This document shows positions 22,591 to 34,500 of a stretch of DNA of 64,000 nt, piece by piece. Position 1 is the first letter of the stretch. Each line of letters opens with the position of its first letter. The DNA comes from Antedon mediterranea (taxonomy: Eukaryota > Echinodermata > Crinoidea > Comatulida > Antedonidae), in assembly GCF_964355755.1 (NCBI RefSeq), contig NC_092670.1:2565001-2629000 (forward strand), read 5' to 3'. The position numbers and the translations under genes were made by a program. The notes under the pieces are model-generated. The model ran no database searches and had not been told where the DNA came from. It saw only the letters and a list, made by a program, of their open reading frames with translations.

Positions 22591-25529
22591 ATTACTGTTG
22601 CTGGAGAGAAGATTCATGCCCTGGTCAAGGTAAGATTTGTTACTGATGAAAGTGTAATTTAAGTTTGTTTTGTCGTTAGTCAAACTAAAATGACATGAGT
22701 TTTGTCTTTTAATAGTAATAATAATTGTCTTTAATTGTATAGCGCTTAACCAAATAGATTTTCTCTAAAGCGCTACGACCACAAGACTCGAACTAGAAGA
22801 ATCATAGTGACACCTTTGAATATAGGCATTTGTGCCTTATTTTGTTATGCTCCACCGACAAATAAATCACCTCATTGTCAACTTCATCACAGGTTACATA
22901 ATGCAATAAAGTGAATAAATTGAATATCCCATACCCACCAACCTACCATTGAATATCCCATACCCACCAACCTACCATTGAATATCCCATACCCACCAAT
23001 CTACCATTGAATATCCCATACCCACCAACCTACCATTGAATATCCCATACCCACCAACCTACCATTGAATATCCCATACCCACCAACCTACCATTGAATA
23101 TCCCATACCCACCAACCTACCATTGAATATCCCATACCCACCAACCTACCAAAAAGGTCTCAACTTTTTTAAAGCCAATAAAATCAACAAGGTTTTTTTT
23201 CTTATTACCAGTTTTAAGTCTTACATGTAAAATATCTTTTTTATTAGGAAAATCTTGATCTGTTTAAAGCTGATGCATCATCAGACATTTGGAAGGCATA
23301 CGTTGATTTCCTCGATGACATGGTAGTAGACGGCTTCTTCAACTGCATCCACTGTAGTCTGAACTTCTTTCTGGAAAACACCAACACCAAGGAGTCTGGC
23401 ACCACTCCTTGAAGCACGCCTTGAGCTGCAGGTCCCAGACATGGTCTTCCAGCCATCGCTGGATTATGGCATCGCTGATGGCTTCTATGATCTTGTAGAG
23501 ATGCTTGTCAGTGATATCTACAAGATGGCATCTCTTGTCAAGAGATTGGCAGAGCATAGTGGTGCTGAACATTACCAGGTCTGTATCAAAAGAATTTTTT
23601 TCTCAATTTTAAGCTTTGTTTTGTCAATTTCTCAATCAATCAATTTCTATTTATTCTACTCATAAACAAACAATAAACGCATAACAAAAAAAGAGTAAAA
23701 CAAATTTTTAAAAGATAAAAGGGACCTCCAAGAAACCCTAAAGGGCTTATGATAGGAAGCCCACTAAAAACTAGTTACATTAACATACTGTAAATATATA
23801 AAATAAATAGATGAATATTGTTAAGAAATCCAATTGCCATCTCAAATATGAAATAATGTGATTTACATAGATAAATAGAATGGCACAATGCAAAATATTT
23901 TGCTTCTTCCAATTGCTTTTATGATCTCTTGTATTCTTATTAAACTTTGGTCCTTTTGATTTGCAGACTGATTTGGAAGACATGATGGAACTGTCAGACA
24001 TGCGTCAAGAGATGATGGACAGGGTGCAGACAATCATGAACAAAGCTCAAGAATACCGCAATTCCTTTGACAGCTACGCATATCTGTGGGTTGACGACCG
24101 GCAAGAATTCATGCGTCAGTTCCAGTTTCCTCCTTTACAACCATGTACTCACCACAGAAGAGATTGAAGCACACGCTGAAGATGGCGTTCCAGAATGCCC
24201 GCCAACTTTAGAACAATTCAAGGAACAGGTATTTTAAATTTTGTTTAATCCTTTAGTTGAATTTTTTTCCGTTTAACAGACCTTATGGGTATTTAAGTGA
24301 AGTAAAGCTATTGTGTGCTCCCTTCCATCATCCATATCTTGTAGGTAATATTTCAAAGAGGTTTAAAACATTTTTAACACTTAGAAATCTTCGGAAATTG
24401 CTAATAATAAGCTAATAGATTACAATCCCCCAATGCCAACTGCCCCAAATGTTTGATTGTAATTTCTGTATTTGTGGCCTTTTGGACTTGACAACTTTAG
24501 ACAATCTTACAATTATTTAACCTTAATTGCTGTACTTTATTTAGGTTGATACATATGAGAAGATCTATGGGGAGGTAGATGAGATTGTACCGGTACAGAC
24601 ATTTGATTGTTGGTTCCGAGTTGACGCCAAACCTTTTAAGCAAGCGCTACTTAACATTGTCAAGAGATGGAGCTTTATGTTTAAACAACATCTCATTGAC
24701 CATGTCACAAACAGGTAATATTTATTGCATTCTTTTTAGATTTAATTAATAATTGTGCTTTCTATACAATTTCTCTATTTTTTCTCTCTCAAAATCGGAC
24801 ACACTGTTGGATTAACGCACAATATTTGTTTTTTTTTTAAACCATAACACGATTCTGGTTTTGGTCCAAATAATAATAATTCATTTATCTCAATCTAGCC
24901 TGGCTGCCCTTCAAGAGTTTATCAAAGTAGCTGATAGCAGATTGACTAAACCAGTAGAGGAAGGAGACTACGATGGCTTAGTAAGTGTAATGGGTCATCT
25001 ACTAGCAGTCAAAGAACGACAATCATCCACCGACGAGATGTTTGAGCCTCTCAAGCAGACAATTGAACTACTGAAGACCTACGATCAAGAGATGCCAGAC
25101 GAGGTTCACCAGCAGCTGCAGGAATTGCCAGAACAGTGGAATAACAGTAAAAAGATTGCAATCACAGTCAAGCAACATGTGGCTCCGTTGCAGGCCAACG
25201 AGGTCGCCATTATCAGACGTAAATGCACATCATTTGATGTAAGAGTTTTTGCAGTCTTATTTTCTATAAAGGAACTAATTGTAACTCCTTTTGTGAGGTT
25301 TTGCACATAGGAGTGCTAGGCTTAGTTCAAGCATAAGAATACTAAATATGCTGACCAATCAACTGGCTAATGAACACTGCTTTTCATACACACTTGAGGT
25401 ATTTCAAATTTCTACTAATAGTATTTTTAACTCTATTTACAGGTCAAACAACATGAATTCAGAGAGAGGTTTAGAAAAGAAGCTCCATTTAGGTTTTCTT
25501 TTGAAGAACCATACCCAGCTCTCGATAAT
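22591..25529 (+). CDS. Dynein exons 1-6: distal tail region
   Basis: Exons: 22591-22629, 23248-23578, 23967-24228, 24545-24714, 24899-25238, 25443-25529. Exon 1 as seen starts [13 protein letters not shown]; the only AG that could be its acceptor is the weak cagtless context 'caatgag', so the exon may instead be cut by a breakpoint. Exon 2 reads [20 protein letters not shown], then changes frame between ENTNTKES and [15 protein letters not shown] (near 23,391-23,402). Exon 3 changes frame after EFMRQF, where a local duplication cagttc/cagtttc (about 24,116-24,129) adds seven bases. Exons 4-6 are clean. The domain corresponds to the tail between DHC_N1 and the linker. Confidence 0.85.
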
Positions 25530-28500
25530 GTAAGTATTTGTTTACCTATCTACATTTTAACAATTTATAAAACTGATACTATAGTAGTATTTAGTTGATC
25601 AGAGAAAGTTATATTTTTTAGAATACTGTATGTCAATAAATTGCAGTAAAAATTCATCTTTTGTTGATTAAAATGTTTGCAAATTTAATTTTCTAGTGCC
25701 ATTATGAAATATTTGAGATGGAAACTCAAATGGCATCATTACAAGCATCTGCTAGTCTGTTTGAGGTCAACGTACCAGACTACAGACAACTGAAGGTCTG
25801 CAGAAAAGAAGTGGGCATGCTGAAGACTCTCTGGGATATGATCATTCTAGTACGTTCCAGTATCGATGACTGGAAGACAACTCTTTGGCAGGAGATCAAC
25901 GTTGAACAGATGGAAATGGACTGCAAGAAGTTTGCTAAAGACATCAGGAGTCTTGACAAAGAGATGCGTGCGTGGGACGCGTATGGTGGTCTTGATTCAA
26001 CCGTCAAAAACATGTTGACGTCACTACGTGCTGTCAGTGAGTTGCAAAATCCTGCTATCAGGGAACGTCATTGGCAACAGCTGATGCACGCAACTAAGGT
26101 AGTTTTTCTTTGCAATTATTTTACCTTTAAATCTCATTTCGTATAATTGCTCCTATCCCTATCTCTGTGCCACCAGTGCAATTCATCCATTTACCTTTAT
26201 ATCAAAGGGCTTCTTTGCTCAGGCACCAGAGATCTGGAACCAATTTCCTCATTCCATCCCGTTTTCAATTCAAATCTCTCCTGAAAACTCACCTTTTTCA
26301 ATAGTTATTCTTTTCATGTTGTGCTGTGAGACTCGTAAAATGTGCTTTATAAATTTTCGATATTATTATTAGTTCAGAGGTTTTTTTAGGCAGGTTCAAC
26401 TCGAATGTTGTTTTTATACCAGCTTCATTCGCTGTCCAATCCCAGATGTTGTTTCTAATAGGCTCATTATCTTCCAGTAACAAATATTCTTGCGTTGCCT
26501 TCGTTGTTTTCATGTATAAATTAATCTTTATGTATATAGGTAAGATTCCTGATGGATGAGTCCACCACGCTTGCAGATCTACTGGCCCTGAATCTGCATA
26601 ACTTTGAAGACGAGGTCCGCAACATTGTGGACAAAGCTGTCAAAGAAATGAGCATGGAGAAGGTTCTTAAAGAACTTGATGTCACTTGGACTCAAATGGA
26701 GTTTGAGTATGAAAAACATCCAAGAACTGGTATACCAAATCTGAAGTCCAGTGAAGAGTTGATTGAAACCCTTGAAGATAACCAAGTAAGTACTTATGTT
26801 ACATCTTTTCCATTTACGTCTTTAATTAGTACAATATATTACAAAGCTCAAAGCTGTTTGCACATTTCTGTAGATGAACAAACTCAGGTTGAAATATAGA
26901 GTCATAATGGCTTGCCTCAATTTCTCTGGAGTTTATATTTATAAAATAGTTTGTCCATCCTGTAATTGGCAAGATACTCATTTTTATATGCGTATGAAAT
27001 AATATAAATACGTTGTTAGTGGACCTACTATATGGCTATTTGTACAACACATTCAATGCTGTAAATGGAAAGCCTTTGGATAGACCAAAATTTCTAACTT
27101 CACAGACAATTTCCTAAACCATTTGGCTACATACACATCTTACAATCACTTCATACTTCAGGTACAACTTCAAAACTTGATGACGTCCAAGTACATTGCT
27201 CACTTCTTGGAAGAAGTCTCCACCTGGCAGAAAAAGCTCTCCACAGCAGACTCTGTCATCAGCATCTGGTTTGAAGTGCAGAGAACATGGTCACATCTGG
27301 AGAGTATCTTCATTGGTTCTGAAGATATTCGTAACCAGTTGCCAGAGGATTCCAAGCGTTTTGATGGTATTGATACTGATGTGAAGGTAACTTTCTTTTT
27401 TAGTCTCTTGCAATCATTTAATTTTATTCTTTTTTAATCTGCTTTTCTTTGTTTAGTTTTCTGTTTAGCTTTTACCAATGTTTTACCTAATCTTTTCTGT
27501 CACATTTCAATCTTTTAATTATACAGGAACTTATGTTTGATGTTGAGAAAACACCAAATGTAGTAGAAGCAACAAATAAACCAGGCCTGTTTGACAAACT
27601 GGAGGATATCCAGTCAAGGTAAGATACATATTGTTACAGTCTGTGGTGAGGGTGTAAAAGAAAACAAAAGAAAATGAAGAATGCATTTCTGTCTGGTTCC
27701 ACAATTACTAGAGTATAAGAAATAATAAACATCAATGATAGTGCTTGTAATAGTGATTGTGTAAAAAAGGAGGCAATGATAATGACAATTTTTATTTATT
27801 ATTATGATGTTAATATACCTGACATTTTTTTCAGATTATCATTGTGTGAAAAGGCTTTAGCTGAATATCTTGAAACCAAACGACTAGCGTTTCCACGTTT
27901 CTACTTTGTATCATCTGCTGATCTTTTGGATATTCTCTCAAACGGAAACAATCCATCTACTGTAAGTGCTATTTCCTTTTGTTTTTAGGATAGACAGTAC
28001 CCAAAGTCACTCCTTGATGTCATTGTAAGCTAATTTCCCAATTCACCTGCACTCTTTTTACCAAATAGAAATGTCTGGTACTTGGATTGCTAAGTGAAGC
28101 CAAACTTTATCTGACAAAAAAATGTGATGTGCCCATACTGTATATATAGACATGATGATGTCATATCACTACCATATTTAAGCATATCATTACCATATTT
28201 GGGCACATATTTGTTAAACTAGTTTGATAGTGCAGACAGGGCTTAAGAATGTCATACTCATATTATACTAAGCTACATTGTTTAATTTTAGGTTCAACGT
28301 CACTTGTCCAAACTGTTTGACAACATGGCTAAGCTGAAGTTTGAGCAAGATGATGAGGGCAACGACACCAAGACTGCTCTTGGAATGTACAGTAAGGAAG
28401 GTGAATACGCAGAATTCACTCAACCATGCGAGTGTACTGGTCAGGTAAGTGAAAATAAAATCTGTAATAACATACACTATTGCTATCGATAGTAAGCTTG

Positions 28501-31500
28501 TGTTTGCGACGACCTAACTAGGTCAGGTCAATCAATCAATCAAAACTGTGTCAAGGTGGAGAGTGAGAAACATTTCCCAATATCCCTGCATGCGATTAAT
28601 GTATTAACACCACATAGTTGGATTGTCGGTCGACGTAAACCAAAAGCCTCCTATTCTTTATCTCAGACACCAGATGCTCAATATGAATTTTACTTAGCAA
28701 AGTTGGTGTGTTCAGACCCAGAACCAGTGGTGGCGCCAGCGGGGGGGCTACGGGGGCTCTAGCCCCCTCGTCGGGGAGCCTAGCCCCCCCGTCGGGGAAC
28801 AGGGGTACTTTTTGTCGGGGAATATAATATACAGTAAAAAACGTTCGCGTTCACTTCATATAGCTTCAGCGCCTAGAAAACCACGACGTTCCATTGACCG
28901 TGAGAGTACGTCAGAGGGCTATTATGCACTTTTATGCATTCATTTATTGCCAGCGATCTAACTTACTACTAAACATTAGCTAGGTACGCACTTGTCTGGC
29001 GGTATCCCTTTGTACGAATCGTTCAACGTTGGGTCGAGACGCGTGATATCAAGTTCCATCCAGGGACCAAAATGTGTAATGTAGTTATTTTCCAGGCGAA
29101 GTTTACCGACGGTTACCGAAGGAAACACGGGTACTTTTTGTCGGGGAATATAATATACAGTAAAAAGCGTTCGCGTTCACTTCGTAGCTAGCTTCAGCGC
29201 CTAGAAAACCGCGACGTTTCATTGACCGTGAGAGAGTACGTCAGAGTGATATTATGCACTTTATATGCACTCATTATTGCCAGCGATCTAACTTACTACT
29301 AAACAATAGCTAGGTTCGCACTTGTCTGGCGGTATCCCTTTGTACGAATCGTTCAACGTTGGGTCGAGACGCGTGATATCATGTTCCATCCAGGGACCAA
29401 AATGTGTACTGTAGTTATTTTCCAGGCGAAGTTTACTGACGGTTACGTCGTGTACTGCGTCGACGTACGCTACACTACAGCAAAATTTTTTTAATTTACA
29501 AGTAACATTCTGTACCGTAGGGCACCTAAAATAAATTTTTCATCCATTACTAAACAAAAAAACATGCCATTTTCGCTTAGCCAACATCTTATTATAGCTA
29601 AGTTATTACATTTTCAATGTCCTGTATGTCATGAATTTCTCACCACTCGGAAGTCCAGATGGTACGCACGCATACACTTGGGAGGAATAAACTTATTTCC
29701 CCCGACTGAAAAAGGTCTACGCTTGCGTTTTTTAAGCATCTATGCCTGATGTTTCGGAAGTATGAAATGCAATTTTTTGAAGACCTGCAGCTCTAGTTTT
29801 AAACAGTTTCTTAGCTCAGCCCCAACAATAAAGCTGGTCATATTTCGAAGTACAAGAAGTGCATTTTCCGGGACCTAACATCTCTATTTTTCAAACATTT
29901 CTTAACTCAGTCACAACCTTGATAGGGACTTATATATTTTGTTTCATGTTTTTGAAGTATAATTTCTAAATTTTCTTTGAACTTTTATTTTTTAAATTGA
30001 AAAATATGGATTGAAACAGTCATCGCGCATCGTTTTTTTGCACGCAGTATTTTATTTATGCATTATAAAAAATGGAAAAAATGGCTACCCTAAATCTGAT
30101 TAAAATGACCTCAAATGACGCTAGAACGCGTTGCTTCCGGGGGCCTCGCCCCCTGGACCCCCACCGGGGGCCCTTGGCGGCCCCCTGGCCCCCAGCCTAG
30201 TGATGCTCGCTTCGCTCGCATAGCCCCCTCGTCGGGGAATGTAGCCCCCGTGTCGGGAAGATCCTGGCGCCACCCCTGCCCAGAACCCTGAATTTAAAAA
30301 GTCTGATCTTCAGCCCAAAGTATTCAAGGTGATGTTTGTTCATTTTTTACATTTTTGGCTCATAAATTAAAATACTTTTTTAGGTTGAAGCATGGTTGAA
30401 CAAACTTCAAGACGCGATGCGTCAGACGGTTCGTTTAACATTCAATGAGGCCGTTGTAGCGTATGAAGAGAAGCCAAGAGAGTACTGGCTGTATGATTAT
30501 GCAGCGCAGGTTGCACTGGCTACCACACAGATCTGGTGGACAACAGAAGTTGGAATTGCATTTGGCAGGCTGGAAGAAGGTCATGAAAATGCTCTTAAGG
30601 AATACAATAAGAAACAGGTAATGTAGCAATGTAATTATAGTATATGAATACTTATAACATGCCGTAAATAAGAGTCCTTGTTGTGTGTTTTTGTTGGTTT
30701 TATTTTGTATTTACAATAACCATTGAGAGAACATACCAGGATACGCATACTGCTGAAACAGCTTTTTCCAATGGAGTCCTATTAACAAGCAAAATAACTA
30801 TTGCAAGAACAACATTGAAATTTACACAAAAAAATGTGCAAATGTGTCTTTTATGCATACATAACCGACAGCGTAATGTCCTATCTGAAGGATGAAGCAA
30901 TAAATGTGAAGTATTTCAGCTGATGACATAGATGAGAGGAAGGTGTCTAACTTACACACATACCTGATCATTGTCATTGTGTCTTGTAATTATGAGAGGT
31001 GTTTACCAATCAAATTATTAATGTTATATATTGTATGACTTTTTAGGTTACACAACTCAACACTTTGATCACGATGTTAATCGGGAATCTGACACCAGGT
31101 GACCGCCAAAAGATCATGACCATCTGTACCATCGACGTGCACGCACGTGATGTGGTTGCAAAACTGATTGCAATGAAGATCGATAGCGCTCAAGCGTTCC
31201 AGTGGCTCAGTCAGTTGCGTCATCGATGGGATGATGAACGTAAGCAGTGTTATGCTAACATCTGTGACGCTCAATTTAGGTACTCGTATGAGTATCTCGG
31301 GAACACCGCTAGGCTTGTTATCACTCCACTAACTGATAGGTACGTTTCATAGTTTGTTATTCAACACAAAGAGAGTATTGCATATGATTGTGTAGTCTTT
31401 GGAGGAATCACTGCATGTTTAAAAATGAGAATTATTTTATTCCAGGTGCTATATTACCCTCACACAATCGCTGCATTTAACAATGAGTGGTGCTCCAGCT

Positions 31501-34500
31501 GGTCCTGCTGGAACCGGTAAAACAGAAACAACCAAAGATTTAGGTCGGGCACTTGGAATCATGGTCTACGTATTCAACTGCTCTGAACAAATGGACTATA
31601 AGGTAAAGTCTACACTATCAAACTTCACTATCAAAATGTGATGTGCCCATATATGGACATAATGATGTCATATCACTACCGTATTTAAGCATATCACTAC
31701 CATAATTGTGCACATCACACTTTTTTGTCAAACTAGTTTGATAGTGTAGACAGAGCTTTGATAATATCCTCAATGTTTAATGATGGTATAATTTTTTATG
31801 AAATTAATTTTGTTTTATCATGCAATATATATATATATATACATATATTAATGAAATCACGATTTTTAAAATAAAACTTTGATTTGTTTTCTAGTCTTGT
31901 GGTAACATCTATAAAGGTTTGTCTCAAACTGGTGCTTGGGGTTGCTTTGATGAGTTCAACAGAATCTCTGTAGAAGTATTGTCTGTTGTGGCTGTACAGG
32001 TAAGACTATGGAATGACCTTAGTAGAATTTTGAGTTTGAGTTTCTGTATTAAGCAATCATGGTCAATTAAAATACTTTACATAAATATAAACAAGCTCAA
32101 ATAGAAAAATCATGACAAAAATAAATTGTGTATTGGAATAGACCTTGATCAAGAAAAATTATTTCCACTTTGGTCCTGAAATGGTTTTCTGAAGTAAGTT
32201 CAGATTTGTACAATTAAGATCTCTGCAAAACTTTTTCAGTATCACCTGTTCAATTATGCTAATTTCATGTTAATTTGATCTTTTTCAGGTCAAGTGTGTC
32301 CAGGATGCAATTCGGGATAAAAAGAAACGTTTTAACTTCATGGGAGAAGAGATCAACTTGGTTCCCACTGTTGGAATATTTATCACTATGAATCCAGGTT
32401 ATGCCGGCAGGACTGAACTGCCAGAGAATCTGAAAGCACTCTTTAGGTAGTTGAATAAAGCTTATTATTCAGTAATCAAGAGTTTTAAACAATAATATTG
32501 TAAAACAGAAAAGAACAGGCCTTGATTACATAGGAAGTCCAAGAAAATTTAACCACTTATTTTCCTTGGATCCTTAGATACAAAGAACTAAAACATTGCA
32601 CACAAACCAGAAAAATAGAATTGGTGTATATGTTAATCAGCAACATATCAGAAGCTATAAATTATACTAGTTTGGATCACCTTAATAATGGTTTGTTTTG
32701 TTTTTTAGGCCATGTGCTATGGTGGTTCCAGATTTTGAACTGATTTGTGAGATCCTGTTGGTGGCTGAAGGTTTCCTTGATGCTAGGCTACTGGCGAGGA
32801 AATTCATTACACTCTACACCCTCTGTAAAGAGTTGTTATCAAAACAGGTTAGAAATTAGCTAAACTTTGTATGAATGTGAACCCGAGTCTACTCAGCTGT
32901 AAAGAAGGTGGCATGGAAAGGAACTGGCCACCCTACCAAATAATGCTAAGGTTTAGAATAATGAGCTCTTAACTGCTCATTACCCTGTGTTCTGTAAATG
33001 AATACAAGACTTACCTTTACTATTAATAACTTAATGACACATGATTTCAGGATCATTATGATTGGGGGTTACGTGCAATTAAATCTGTATTGGTCGTTGC
33101 CGGTTCACTGAAGAGAAGCGACAAGCAGCGTCCAGAAGACCAGGTGCTAATGAGGGCGCTTCGTGATTTCAACATCCCCAAGATCGTTACCGATGACATG
33201 CCAGTATTTATGGGATTGATTGGCGATCTTTTCCCATCGTTGGATGTGCCACGTAAGAGAGACTTGAACTTTGAGAAGGTCGTAAAACAGTCTACCATCG
33301 ATCTGAAACTACAAGCAGAAGATAACTTTGTGTTGAAAGTTGTACAGTTGGAAGAATTACTTGCAGTCAGGCATTCTGTATTTGTCATTGGTAATGCAGG
33401 AACCGGTAAAACACAGGTAAAAGCATTCATACTTTAACTCCGGTATAAAGGGTCCGGCGAATCGAACCGTGCCGGAACAGGTGTGAAAGACACTTAAGAC
33501 TGTATCACACAGTGTTCAACTAAAATTCTAATTTTGAGGTAGTTTTTAAGACGAAAATTCTTACAACTTTTTTTTTCCTGGTTCACAGGTATTGAAAGTA
33601 TTAAATAAAACATATGCAAATCTGAAACGCAAACCGGTGTTCATCGATCTTAACCCGAAAGCTGTTACAAACGATGAACTGTTTGGTATCATCAACCCAG
33701 CAACACGAGAATGGAAAGATGGTCTGTTTTCCACCATCATGCGAGACATGAGTAACATCTCACATGATGGACCCAAATGGATCGTGTTAGATGGTGACAT
33801 TGATCCTATGTGGATTGAGTCACTTAACACCGTCATGGATGACAACAAGGTGAGGTCTTATTCACTTGTTTATTGAATGTTTACCACAATTAAGCAGTAA
33901 ATGCTTATTAAAGCTTACAGATTGATACTTGATCAATTACCATACACATTGTTCTAATAAAATGTTAAGATGCTTTCAAAAATAATTCTTGTCCTATGAC
34001 TGGAACAGTATTGTTAAACAAGTAGTAGTGTTAAAATAACACCGCAGAGCTATACCATTTTGTGTGATGATTTTTTTTAACATAATTCAAATAATTAAAC
34101 TGTTTTTCTTTGTATAGGTGCTAACATTGGCCAGTAATGAACGTATTCCATTAACACCCAGTATGCGTCTACTGTTTGAAATTAGTCATCTGAAAACTGC
34201 TACCCCAGCCAGGGGTGGCGCCAGGATCTTCCCGACACGGGGGCTACATTCCCCGACGAGGGGGCTATGCGAGCGAAGCGAGCATCACTAGGCTGGGGGC
34301 CAGGGGGCCGCCAAGGGCCCCCGGTGGGGGTCCAGGGGGCGAGGCCCCCGGAAGCAACGCGTTCTAGCGTCATTTGAGGTCATTTTAATCAGATTTAGGG
34401 TAGCCATTTTTTCCTTTTTTTATAATGCATAAATAAAATACTGCGTGCAAAAAAACGATGCGCGATGACTGTTTCAATCCATATTTTTCAATTTAAAAAA

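Noticed and set aside
23391-24131. Programmed ribosomal frameshifting to explain the dynein frame changes
   Set aside because: The sites lack a shared slippery motif, and one is a 7-base local duplication; mutation or assembly error is simpler.
33056-33430. 124-codon minus-strand frame (also 41,452-41,877 and 40,090-40,368)
   Set aside because: Antisense shadows of conserved dynein exons; the plus strand carries known motifs and splice sites.
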